Below are positions 53,901 through 63,100 of a stretch of 64,000 nt of DNA, piece by piece; the stretch's first letter is position 1; each line of letters starts with the position of its first letter. Origin of the DNA: Mariniradius saccharolyticus AK6 (GTDB lineage Bacteria > Bacteroidota > Bacteroidia > Cytophagales > Cyclobacteriaceae); NCBI RefSeq assembly GCF_000330725.2, contig NZ_AMZY02000001.1:1-64000 (forward strand). Reading direction: 5' to 3'. Under the pieces are notes generated by a model. It made no database searches. It saw only the letters and a program-made list of their open reading frames with translations, and was not told the DNA's origin. Made by a program: the position numbers and the translations under genes.

Positions 53901-54298
53901 AAATCCCCATAGGTGAAATTGCGAAATGATTGTGTGGAAGGATGATAAAGGTTTAAAACCCCTGCCTGCGAACCCACCCAAATCCTCCCCTTGCTGTCTT
54001 CGAAAATCGACCAGACCACCAGTCCTTTGATAGATCCCGGGTCATTGGGATTTTGGTAAAAGCGTTTGAAACTGTAACCGTCATAGCGCGCCAAACCATT
54101 GATGGTTCCGATCCATACATACCCAAATCGGTCAACAATGATCTTATTTACCTGGGTGCCTGGCAATCCATCCTTTTCGGTGTACCAGGTCAGGTTTTTC
54201 ACGGAAAGTTGGGAATAGGCTGCTTGGGTGCACATAAGCACCAGCATCGCAAGCAGAATGCTCGTTCTAAATATTATTCCCTTAGATGTTGACCTCAT
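50930..54298 (-). CDS. two-component propeller sensor histidine kinase
   Basis: 1122 aa. Signal peptide (LLAMLVLMCTQAAYSQ); about fourteen Reg_prop half-blades from residue 40 to 680 (for example GYVWIGTINGLARYDG, GTIWLGTDRGIFKFDP, GTVWVGTWQGGLSRFD); Y_Y_Y domain at about 715-795 (PGEYVFRVKAANNNGVWNEE); one membrane helix at about 803-823; coiled coil; HisKA with His880; HATPase with DNGPGIPDEIKDK. It lacks the REC and AraC domains of gut hybrid systems. ATG overlaps the stop of the upstream kinase by 4 nt (ATGA). Ligands of such propellers are usually oligosaccharides, but here it is unknown. Confidence 0.93.
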   Translation of the reverse strand: MRSTSKGIIFRTSILLAMLVLMCTQAAYSQLSVKNLTWYTEKDGLPGTQVNKIIVDRFGYVWIGTINGLARYDGYSFKRFYQNPNDPGSIKGLVVWSIFEDSKGRIWVGSQAGVLNLYHPSTQSFRNFTYGDLFDSEANVEAGIVDIVEDKSGRIFFGLTSTYGESITSTVLYFDEKEEKLKNVPASKGLTINNVKSMAADSEGGIWVSCWSGLHKLDSSGTLVDINPQLDAGSVFLSDEFDTQLRGDDYGNVWGVTNVGRLFRIDVGTNRLEIVAAAGDLGNYFFNNLVIDRNGTIWLGTDRGIFKFDPKTKEMIGLDDTESRDFQYSAVNMLALDSFGSLWIGTNSTGLFKYEERAMFRSFSNRRDDPMSLTGGWVNNIHELKDGKILVTTSNGGFNIVDLQKNEIKPLPYEAILPRTHTAFGLIEHSPGEIIFSSNDGFFQFSYPSNQVKRINLPGIPANTIIQYFLNDRQGYQWAFTMQGIYRKRTVDAEFKEAKIGIDPDDENSMKSATQAIESQKYGLWINTNDGLFLYDYKSNRVNRMGRDPAKGDVFVTQDVNALYEDSAGTVWVGTWQGGLSRFDVKEGKIKTYTIDDGLPSMSIQAIIADEKNQSFWLSTFEGLSRFDVETEKFYNYSIDEGIQGQQFADRSYLKTSDGKFLFGGSNGITVFDPESVRKDSKPPIVFLTDFKLFNKSIVVGENSLLSKPIYETNSIALAHDQNNISIEFTALHFSNPAKNRFAYKLENYDSEWREIASLQSAYYPNLPPGEYVFRVKAANNNGVWNEEGATLAILVREPWWNTIWAYGLYGVLFLAGVFGADSYFRNRVIQKERERTQARELEHAREIEKAYSELKSTQAQLIQQEKLASLGQLTAGIAHEIKNPLNFVNNFSEVSLELVEEIKDIRRKTQDVNLTGEEDDILEDIKANLEKIHEHGSRANSIVSSMLQHSRGGSGKKEPTDLNALIKEYVNLSFHGMRAGKNPIDVEIALELDDTIKEIPLVREDFTRVIINLCNNAFDAMRQKFNSELKFMNSELFHPKITVRTKSEKDRILISVEDNGPGIPDEIKDKILQPFFTTKKGTEGTGLGLSITHDIVKAHGGSISINSTVALGTQFIIDLSI
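51190..51224. repeat. degenerate ATTCnGA heptamer repeat inside kinase gene
   Basis: Units ATTCAGA, ATTCATA, AATTTCA, ATTCCGA, ATTAAAT. On the coding (reverse) strand they encode the seven-residue repeat NSELKFM-NSELFHP in the HATPase variable loop of the propeller kinase. Confidence 0.5.
51563..51590. repeat. degenerate TCTTGnn heptamer repeat inside kinase gene
   Basis: Units ATCTTGT, GTCTTGC, GCCTTAT, GTCTTTA. They encode the linker IKDIRRKTQDV between the two HisKA helices. Confidence 0.45.
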
Positions 54299-57200
54299 TT
54301 TTCGGTTTGATTAAAAGGTAACAGTATCTGAAATTCAGTCCCCTCACCGACTTTTGTCAAAATCTTCAACTCTCCCCCATGCGCCTTAACGATATCATGC
54401 GTAATACTCAGCCCAAGACCGGTTCCTTCTGTCCCCTTCTTGGTGGTAAAGAATGGCTGCAGGATTTTGTCCTTGATTTCATCGGGAATGCCGGGGCCAT
54501 TGTCGGCAACTGAAATGAGTATATGGTCCTTTTCGGAATTGGTGCGGACGGTGAGTTTGGGGTGATAAAATTCTGAATTCTGAATTCTGAATTCAGAATG
54601 GGTTTTCCCTCTCATCGCATCAAAGGCATTGTTACACAGATTGATAATAACCCTGGTAAAATCTTCCCGGACCAAGGGAATCTCCCTGATCGTATCAGCC
54701 AATTCCAAGGCAATCTCCACATCGATCGGGTTCTTGCCGGCCCGCATGCCGTGAAAGCTCAGGTTAACATATTCCTTAATCAATGGATTGAGATCGGTGG
54801 GTTCCTTTTTGCCCGAACCTCCGCGGGAATGCTGCAGCATGGAGGTGACGATGCCATTGGCACGGCTGCCGTGTTCATGGATTTTCTCCAAATTGGCCTT
54901 TATATCCTCCAAAATCTCATCCTCTATTTCATCAGCCTCCGTTTTGGGTCTTGTATCTTGAGTCTTGAGTCTTGAATCTATTACCTCCTCAATCATCTCA
55001 ATGCTCACTTCCGAAAAGTTATTCACAAAATTCAGCGGGTTCTTGATCTCGTGGGCGATGCCCGCGGTAAGTTGGCCAAGCGAGGCGAGCTTTTCCTGCT
55101 GGATAAGTTGGGCTTGGGTAGATTTGAGTTCGGCGAGGGCCTCTTCCGCTTTTTGTCTTGCGATCTTGATTTCAATCAAATCCTTCTCGGCCTGAAGGGC
55201 CTGAGCCTCTGCCAGTTTCAAATCGGAAAAGCGGGTGTATGTCAAGTCGAAGACGCCTGCAAACTTTTCCAAAAGGTACAGGGCCTCTTGCTGCAAGGGT
55301 TCGGGACTGGTCAAAATGAGCATTCCTTTCGAAAAAAATCCCGCGGTCTGCACACGCCTGTCATGCAGGAATGCTTTGTTGAAGGGGATTTTGATTTCAT
55401 CGCTCAGATAGGATAACCAGCTTTTCAACGCATCTCCCTGCAAATCAATCATCAGGGATTTCTCTCCATTCTTCCAAGCTGTATAGGCTTTGGAAAGCGT
55501 CGTAGGCTCAGAAATGCGGCCTGAGAATTTGGTGTTCAGCTTGTCCCCGCCTTGTTCTGTTATCCAAAAATCAATCGTTTGACTTTCTTCGTTGACGATC
55601 CCAATATTGATGCGTTCGTGGGTGACACCCAGCGACCTCAACTGCTCGAAAAGCACGTAGGCCGCATCAGCCAATTCCTCGGAGGACTGCATGGCCATAG
55701 TTTTTGCTCTCACACGTTCCAAGGCCAACTGGATTTCAGCCTCTCTTGCCTGTGCTTCTGCTTTTTGGAGATCAAGAAAGCGGGTGTAAGTTTGCTGGAA
55801 AACCTTGCCAAAGCGCATCAAAATGGCATTTTCTTCCTCTGAAAATGAAATGCCTGTGAAGTTCTCAATGTACAGTGCTACGTTCTCCAATAATACTGTG
55901 GAGATGGTAAAACCCGGTTGACTGAAAATGATGTTTTTTGACTCCTCCGGAAAGTTTGGAATGTGCTCAAAAAGTTCTTCGTAAAATCGGTTCTTTTCTT
56001 CGAAAGAAAGAATGGTGGTAAAGAAATCTTCGCCTTTCGCCTTTGCTTCATTGAATCGATTGTAATAAATGCAGTCAAAATATGGGATCGTGAGCTGTGA
56101 GGGGCTTCCAAACTGGTCCGCTATCCAGGAATCGAAATCATCCCTTCTTTTGTAATCCATGATAAAACCCGCATGCTCGGTTGGGATCTTCAATTGAACG
56201 ATTTGTTCATATACGACCTGAATGACTTCCTTCAGCTCCTCACTCTTGTGCATGGCCATAGAGCGGCTTCTCACCCGCTCCAGTGCCGCCTCTATTCGCG
56301 CTTCCCTTGCCTGGGCTTCGGCATTTTTCAAATCGGCAAACCTTCGGTAGGCAAGACCAAAGACATTGGAAAATCTTCGAAGCAGGCCCCTTGTAAGCTC
56401 ATCCGGCCCATCCCGGGTAACCATCAGCAAGGATCCTCCGGCAAAATCCGCAAACGACCAATAGGACCGCAGCTCCTCAATATTTCCATGAACAGAGTCC
56501 ACTAGCTTGGTAAATCCCTCCGGCGATTCCCTTTCCAAAAATGAAAACCATTGCCTGAGTTTCTCGCCTTCATTGAGGAGAACATAATCCTGAAGATTGG
56601 AATTGTAGGCATCCAATGCTTCTTCAATAATGCTCAAGCCCCTTTTAGGAACATTGGCTATGGACTCCAAAATATCCCCTTCTTCGTCAGGTGGCTTGAT
56701 CCCTGCCCATGATTGGATATACTCATGGGATTCATCGTGCAGATGGATGACGCAGGTTTCAAGGTTCTTTTGACCGAGAATACCCATCTGCTTCCTCAAT
56801 TCATGCACTACTTCACGCAATTCATTCGAAGAATGCATGGCCATGGCTTTTGCCCTGACTCTTTCTAGAGCGGCTTCTATTTTTGCTTCCTTTGCTTGCT
56901 CCTCGGCTTTTTGGAGGTCAAAATAGCGCTTAAAGGTAAGGTCAACCACAGCAGCGAAACGCTTCAGCAATTTCTTTTCTTCTTCGGTCACCGCTTGTTT
57001 GCACCAGCCGTAAAATGTACCGTGCGTAAAGTGCATGAAGTAGCCAAATTGCTCTTCGTCCGGAAATTGAAGCGGAATGTTGAAGGTGGGTTGTATTTGC
57101 TTGTAATAGGCTTGCAAGACTTTTCCTTTCATGGAGGGATAGTAATCATTGCCAAGTAGCCATTGATTATAAATCTCAGAAAGGATGGGGTGATTATCCA

Positions 57201-59634
57201 AGGTAGCCCAACCGACTACTGAAAGGTTATCAGCTTTATCAGAACTGGTTGCGGAATAGAGCAGGTTCTTTCTATTCTCTTTGTTTTGGATGCTAATGCC
57301 ACCACGGATGGGTACAAACCCGAGTTTCTTTAATTCAGAAAATGCAATAATGGCAGTGGAAGGCAAATCGGAACTGTTGTGCATGGCCATGGCTTTACTT
57401 CGCACCCGTTCCAAGGCCGCTTCAATCTGTGCTTCTCGTGCCTGCGCCTCAGCTTTTTGGAGATCGAGAAAGCGGGTGTAAGTTTGGTCAAAGACTTTGG
57501 CAAAACGCTTGAAAACATCATGCGATTCCGGAACTGGTTCATAGGTAATAAAAAGCAGAAACCCTTTGGAGAAATAAGCCTGATGCATGATCTGAAAGGT
57601 GGGTAATGGATGCCCTGCTTCTATAATGGAATCCAAAATCTCTCCCACGACAGGCAGTCCCCGCATGTACCGATAATGCTGCTCCAATTCTTCTCCTCCC
57701 AGATCAACCACGTGGAGATCCTTGCCTTCTTCAGCGCCTACCCTCATCTGGATAAACAATTGGTCTTCTGTAGTCGGGGCAGAGAAGGGTGGTTGCAGAA
57801 CTCCCTCACTACTCATCCAAAGCGTAACTGATGATTTTTCATCATCATCCCAGGTACAATAGCCCGCGCTCCATGCGGGCATACCCAATGACTGAATCTG
57901 TTGGAAAAGCAAGTTGGCCGCTTCGGGCAGCTCACTGCTCTTTTGCATCGCCATTGTTCTGGCTCTCACTCTTTCCAACGCTAGTTGTACTTGCGATTCC
58001 CTTGCCTGGGCTTCTGCTTTTTGGAGGTCTAGGAAGCGCCTGTAGGCCAATGAAAAAACAGCCGTCATACGGTGTAGCAAACTCCAGCTTTCCGTGGAAA
58101 TAGCTCCCGGCGTGGCTGCGCCCACATAGCCATGGGAAAACTTCACCAAGTGATAAGTGCGTTCGGGGATTTCATCTCCATAGTAACCTTTCAATATGTT
58201 CGAGCAGGAGGCGCAGTAATTGATCCATTCCCTACGCTGTTCGCCGATCATCAATATTGAGGTTTGTGGCGCTGCGCTTTTAAAGAATTCCAACATCTGC
58301 CTGCCCACATAAGTGGCATTCAGGTTGATGGTCATTTCATCAAACACCAAGCTTGAATTCTGTCCGCGAACATCTTTGATGGCATACCAGCATTCGGCAG
58401 TCTCAGGATCGAGCATGGTATAGATGGAACTTGTTTCCAGTTCCTCCACCCCCAAAGCCGCCATTTCAGCGCGCATGACGGTAGCCACTTGGAGCAACTC
58501 ATCTGCTTTGTGCATGGCCAAGGAACGGGAACGCACTTTTTCGAGTGCAGCTTCTATCCGCGCTTCCCCGGCCTGTGCTTCGGCTTTTTGCAGATCAAGG
58601 AAGCGGGTGTAGGTCAAATCAAAAACTTGCGCGAAGCGCTTGAAAATTTCCTCCTCCTTACAGGGAATTTCCGTGATGACGACTAAATATCCAGTCTTAA
58701 AATATGCGGCGTGCAAGCGCTGCCAGTTTGGACGCGGAATGCCTGAGCCTTCCATCTCATCAAAGATTTGCCGGGCAATGGGGATGTTCATCAGCCAGTC
58801 ATAGTGCTCCTTCAGCATCTCATTTTCTAACGTGACTGTACGGTAGACTTCTCCATTTTCCCAACCTCTATAGAGGGCTTCATGGGTAAAATCCCCCACA
58901 TTTGGCAAGAAAAATGGTTGGATTAAGCCATTGGCAAGGCTAAGCCACCATTCATCTTCCTGGCGATTTTCTTCGCAGAAAACAAAGCCGCAAGTCCAAA
59001 GATCGTCGACCAGCGAATTCAACTCACTAAACAAGACCGTGGCTACCTCCCCCAATTCTTCGGATTTTTCCATCGCCATTGTTCTGGCACGAACCCTTTC
59101 CAATGCCGCTTCTACCTCAAGTTCACGGTTTTTTACCAACAGTTCCCCGGTCCGTTCGGCTACCAGCTTTTCCAGTTCATCCGCTTTGGCTTTCCATAGG
59201 TCAAGTCCCCAGGTGTCTTTTTCGCTCTCTACCTGCTCTGGCTTGGACCCATGCCAATGTACTACGACCCATTTGTGCTGCTCAAATTCCAGAACCACCG
59301 AAACCCGCAGGTACATTTTGATCGGATCCCGGTCATTGGAAATCTCCAGGGTTACTTCATTGGTGAATACGGCGGTATTCTCATCGGAGGAAATGTGGAG
59401 ATCAAGGGTAGTTACCTCCCATTTCATCTCCAGGCCAGCACTTTGTTGTTTTTGACGGGTCAGCAATTCCTGCAATTGCGCAATTCCAAAAAGCCTTTCG
59501 TCGATGGCGGTACCAAATCCCACGACGTCTTTCGCCACGATTTCATTTAGCAAGTGTAGGTTTCGCTGACCAAATCCAATGTCCATGAACTTATGAAAAG
59601 TGCTGTCGAGAAGTTCTTTCTTTTCTCCGGTCAT
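54295..59634 (-). CDS. giant sensor histidine kinase with seven repeated sensor modules
   Basis: 1779 aa from ATG 59634; the in-frame TTG at 59685 adds unlikely sequence. Residues about 5-133 resemble an NTF2/SnoaL-like domain (ending VVVHWHG). Then a module of about 185 aa is repeated seven times; each starts with a charged helix of the type AALERVRSRSMAMHKSEEL at residues about 176, 360, 547, 737, 919, 1114 and 1301, followed by a beta-rich GAF-like body and ending in FDLTYTRFLDLQKAEAQAREA. HisKA follows with His1528 and a HATPase (DNGPGIPDEIKDK, GTGLGLS). No signal peptide or clear membrane helix, so it is probably cytosolic. Confidence 0.88.
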   Translation of the reverse strand: MTGEKKELLDSTFHKFMDIGFGQRNLHLLNEIVAKDVVGFGTAIDERLFGIAQLQELLTRQKQQSAGLEMKWEVTTLDLHISSDENTAVFTNEVTLEISNDRDPIKMYLRVSVVLEFEQHKWVVVHWHGSKPEQVESEKDTWGLDLWKAKADELEKLVAERTGELLVKNRELEVEAALERVRARTMAMEKSEELGEVATVLFSELNSLVDDLWTCGFVFCEENRQEDEWWLSLANGLIQPFFLPNVGDFTHEALYRGWENGEVYRTVTLENEMLKEHYDWLMNIPIARQIFDEMEGSGIPRPNWQRLHAAYFKTGYLVVITEIPCKEEEIFKRFAQVFDLTYTRFLDLQKAEAQAGEARIEAALEKVRSRSLAMHKADELLQVATVMRAEMAALGVEELETSSIYTMLDPETAECWYAIKDVRGQNSSLVFDEMTINLNATYVGRQMLEFFKSAAPQTSILMIGEQRREWINYCASCSNILKGYYGDEIPERTYHLVKFSHGYVGAATPGAISTESWSLLHRMTAVFSLAYRRFLDLQKAEAQARESQVQLALERVRARTMAMQKSSELPEAANLLFQQIQSLGMPAWSAGYCTWDDDEKSSVTLWMSSEGVLQPPFSAPTTEDQLFIQMRVGAEEGKDLHVVDLGGEELEQHYRYMRGLPVVGEILDSIIEAGHPLPTFQIMHQAYFSKGFLLFITYEPVPESHDVFKRFAKVFDQTYTRFLDLQKAEAQAREAQIEAALERVRSKAMAMHNSSDLPSTAIIAFSELKKLGFVPIRGGISIQNKENRKNLLYSATSSDKADNLSVVGWATLDNHPILSEIYNQWLLGNDYYPSMKGKVLQAYYKQIQPTFNIPLQFPDEEQFGYFMHFTHGTFYGWCKQAVTEEEKKLLKRFAAVVDLTFKRYFDLQKAEEQAKEAKIEAALERVRAKAMAMHSSNELREVVHELRKQMGILGQKNLETCVIHLHDESHEYIQSWAGIKPPDEEGDILESIANVPKRGLSIIEEALDAYNSNLQDYVLLNEGEKLRQWFSFLERESPEGFTKLVDSVHGNIEELRSYWSFADFAGGSLLMVTRDGPDELTRGLLRRFSNVFGLAYRRFADLKNAEAQAREARIEAALERVRSRSMAMHKSEELKEVIQVVYEQIVQLKIPTEHAGFIMDYKRRDDFDSWIADQFGSPSQLTIPYFDCIYYNRFNEAKAKGEDFFTTILSFEEKNRFYEELFEHIPNFPEESKNIIFSQPGFTISTVLLENVALYIENFTGISFSEEENAILMRFGKVFQQTYTRFLDLQKAEAQAREAEIQLALERVRAKTMAMQSSEELADAAYVLFEQLRSLGVTHERINIGIVNEESQTIDFWITEQGGDKLNTKFSGRISEPTTLSKAYTAWKNGEKSLMIDLQGDALKSWLSYLSDEIKIPFNKAFLHDRRVQTAGFFSKGMLILTSPEPLQQEALYLLEKFAGVFDLTYTRFSDLKLAEAQALQAEKDLIEIKIARQKAEEALAELKSTQAQLIQQEKLASLGQLTAGIAHEIKNPLNFVNNFSEVSIEMIEEVIDSRLKTQDTRPKTEADEIEDEILEDIKANLEKIHEHGSRANGIVTSMLQHSRGGSGKKEPTDLNPLIKEYVNLSFHGMRAGKNPIDVEIALELADTIREIPLVREDFTRVIINLCNNAFDAMRGKTHSEFRIQNSEFYHPKLTVRTNSEKDHILISVADNGPGIPDEIKDKILQPFFTTKKGTEGTGLGLSITHDIVKAHGGELKILTKVGEGTEFQILLPFNQTEK
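54570..54597. repeat. ATTCTGA heptamer repeat inside kinase gene
   Basis: Units ATTCTGA, ATTCTGA, ATTCTGA, ATTCAGA in perfect phase; on the coding strand they give SEFRIQN-SEF in the HATPase variable loop (residues about 1680-1689). The frame is kept. Confidence 0.8.
54948..54982. repeat. TCTTGAG heptamer repeat inside kinase gene
   Basis: Units GTCTTGT, ATCTTGA, GTCTTGA, GTCTTGA, ATCTATT. They encode SRLKTQD-TRPKTEA in the loop between HisKA helices (residues about 1554-1568), a seven-residue repeat. Confidence 0.75.
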
Positions 59635-59713
59635 AGTGGGTAAAGTCTTTCGGTTTGGAGTTTGGCCTGAGCGGCAGGCCAGCAAGGCATCTTTATTCCT
59701 GTAAGCTAAGCTG

Positions 59714-60097
59714 TTATTTCATTGTGGTGACAATCTGCTGCATTTCTGCCCTGATGGTGTCAAAATCAACCGGCTTTGTGAAAAACTCCTTGGCGCCCGA
59801 ACTCATCGCGCGGTCGTGGTTTTCGCTGTCTCCATACGCTGATATCATACTGACTTGGATATTGGGAAATTCGGTCTTTACCTTCTCCAGCAATTCCAGT
59901 CCCGTCATCCCGGGCATATTGATATCCGAAAAAATATACAGCACCTCTGGAGGATTATGGGAACGGAGCTTTTCCAAGGCCTCGTTGCCAGAAAAAGCAA
60001 ACTCCAACTCAAACAGACCCTCACGGATTTCACGACGGAGTTTTTGCCGAAACAGCATCTCCACGTCTCTTTCATCATCTACAATCAAAAATTTCAT
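59714..60097 (-). CDS. single-domain response regulator (REC)
   Basis: 127 aa receiver without an output domain. Acidic pair Asp7-Asp8 (VDDERD), phospho-acceptor Asp58 (FSDINMPGMTG) and Lys108 (FFTKPV) are all present, so it should be phosphorylatable. It lies 12 nt after the upstream kinase and 79 nt before the giant kinase, the only regulator in a region of four kinases. CheY-like proteins act by protein contact or as phospho-sinks. Confidence 0.95.
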   Translation of the reverse strand: MKFLIVDDERDVEMLFRQKLRREIREGLFELEFAFSGNEALEKLRSHNPPEVLYIFSDINMPGMTGLELLEKVKTEFPNIQVSMISAYGDSENHDRAMSSGAKEFFTKPVDFDTIRAEMQQIVTTMK

Positions 60098-60109
60098 AAG
60101 ACTATTTAT

Positions 60110-63100
60110 TTATCTGAGTGTTATTTTAAATCTACTGTACTTATTCGCCTCCGAATCAATATCCAAAGTGCCGCCGTGTGCTTTGATGATATCATTGGTG
60201 ATACTGAGTCCCAAGCCTGTCCCTTCGGTGCCTTTTTTGGTAGTGAAAAAAGGCTGCAATATTTTGTCCTTGATCTCCTCGGGAATACCAGGACCGTTAT
60301 CTTCAAACACAATTTCAACCTTCCCCTCACGTAATCTTGTTGACACCCGCAGCGTCGGCAGGTATTCAGGTTTCCCATTTTCGCCAACAGTTGTTGGCAA
60401 CGCTTCTTGCATCATGTGTCTTGCCTCTTGCGTCTTGGACAGTTTCTCCCGCATCGCATCAAAAGCGTTGTTGGCTAGATTCACAACCAAGCGACTAAAA
60501 TCCTCCCCTATCAGCGGGATTGGTTTTATACTTTCATCCAGATCAAATTGGATATCCACATTGATGGGATTTTTTCCGGCACGCATCCCGTGGAAGGCCA
60601 GGTTTGTGTATTCCCGCAGCAATTGATTCAGATCGGTTGGTTCCTTTTTGCCATCTGAACCGCGGGAGTGCAGTAGCATCGATTTCACAATCCGATCGGC
60701 ACGACTGCCATGCTCGTGGATTTTTTGGAGGTTCAGCTTGATATCGGCGGCAATTTGGTTGGCTTCTTTCGTATCTCCTTTCGAAAGCGCCTCCTCCAAT
60801 TCCTCGATTAGCTCTTCGCTCAGGTCAGAAAAATTATTGACAAAATTCAAGGGGTTTTTGATTTCATGGGCAATGCCCGCTGTCAACTGTCCCAGTGAGG
60901 CGAGTTTTTCCTGTTGCACCAATTGGTTTTGGGCTGCTTTCAGGTTTTCGTAGGCGACCTCGATTTCCTTGGCATGTTTGAGTTCTTGGTCTCGCGCATG
61001 CTCCCGTTCCTTTTGGAGAAGCCTCTTCCGCTGGAATCTGTCCACAGAAAATACGCCCAAAACTAAAACCAACCCATAGCCGAAGTATGCCCACCAAGTA
61101 CGCCACCAGGGAGGCAGTATCTCAATACGGATGGATTTCCCTTCTTCATTCCAAATCCCGTCTGCATTGGAACCTCGGATCTTGAAGGTGTATTCTCCCG
61201 GTTCAAGGTTGGTATAGGAAGCAAAATTCCGGTTGTCATAAATCCAGTCGGCATCAAATCCCTCCAGCATATGGGCAAGTTGGTTTTTCTTGGGATTGGC
61301 AAAGTGCAAGGCCGCAAACTCAAAGCTGAGGGCATTTTGGTCATGTTTGAGCGTGATCTGTTCGAGTTGGGCGAGATCGGTCTGAAGGTCCAATTCATCG
61401 CGCATATCATAGATCGACTTGTTGGAAACCAAGAAACTTGATAGAATAAGTGAAGGAGGCGTATTGTTGGCAGTGATGTTTCCAAAGGAAGTCAGACCAT
61501 GGTCTCCTCCGAAGTAAAATCTACCATCAGGAGTCCTTACTCCCGCCAGCGAAAGAAAAGTGTCACCTCCCAAGCCATCTTCCGAGTTGTAGTTGATAAA
61601 AGTGATTTTACCTAGCGCTTCGTTGGTGACCATTTGGGATAGCCCGTTTTGGGTAGAAATCCACATCTCCCCATTCTCGCCGGACACGATCACTTCCGTC
61701 AGGTTGGTGGGCAATCCATCTTCATCGGTATATCTCGTGAAAGTCTCGGTTTTTGGATCAAACTTGTTCAAGCCAACATTGGTGGTGATCCAAAGTATCC
61801 CATTTTTGTCCTCAAACAGGCCCGTGATCGTATTATTGCTCAGCGAATTTGGATTCTCAGGATCATGCAAATAATAGCGGAACGTCTTGGTCTTGGAATC
61901 ATAACGATTAAGCCCATCAGGATTGGTGCCAATCCAGACATACTCCGTACCATGCTCGATTGCCGTGACACTAGAGCCTGATACCACAGCCTCATCACTG
62001 TCTTTGGTCAATAATCCAGAAAGATTGCCCGAAACCCTTTTGTCAGATATATTGAACAAGGCGATCCCATATAGTGGGATCTCGGTAGGTGGATCCTCGT
62101 TCCATTTGTCCCAACTATGACTATCATCTGCACGGTACCGCAATTTATATGCGCCAGGATTCAAATTCAGCGGCTCGATAATTATCCTATTCTTAGCATG
62201 TCCACCGGCATAGAAACTCTTTTGGAAATTCTGAAAATTCGCAATCGTGTCGTTGTTTTCATTTTCCAGCCAGCCGTAATCCGCCATACTCCGAAAATCC
62301 CCTTCCCCAACACACACAAGTAGATATTCTCCTGGTTCGGTGATTGTAAACGGTGCAGTTTCATCCGCGAAGTCAGTCGCTTCCTCGATGCTGCCGACCT
62401 TTTTGTCAGAGCCCAAAAGTTCCCTGACTAACTCGATCACTTCGTCCGAATAGGGCCGGGAATAGGTACTGGGAATGCGGATGACTTCCCCGGATTTTGG
62501 ATCAAGGATATTCAGACCATTATTGGTCCCAAGCCAAAGTTTTCCCTCCTTGGACTTTTTGATTACCCTGATCTGGTTGTTGGAAATTCCGGTACCGGCC
62601 GTGGGGTCATAGACATAGCGCTTTTCCTCCCTGAAACTTCGATCCAACTTGATCAGCCCATCTCCCCATGTTCCGACCCAAAGCGACCCATCTTCATCCT
62701 CCGCTATGCTCCTTGCGGATCCTCCAAACATATCGTTGAAAGACTTGTAAGTAATTTTGGAAAAAGTCCTTTTTTGGGGATCGAATGCGTTGACTCCGCC
62801 GCCTCGGGTACCGACATATACTATGCCCGGACGTGCCCTGGAAGCCACGAGTCCATATACGCCATTTGGACTGATGCTATTTGGATTGGATTCATCATGT
62901 GAAAAATAGACGAAAGGCTTGTTGACAGGATTGTATTTGATGAGTCCCTTGGTCGAACTTCCAAACCAAAAAATCCCCGATTTATCAATCATGAAATCAG
63001 TGAGAATAATATCCCAACCACCACTGTTTAGCCTCCGGCTATCTGCCAGCGCGATCTCCTGGTAACTATCCGAACGCCCCTCGAATCTCAGCATCCCATG

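Noticed and set aside
50930-54298. Hybrid two-component system (propeller kinase with REC and AraC domains)
   Set aside because: The protein ends right after the HATPase; there is no receiver or HTH segment.
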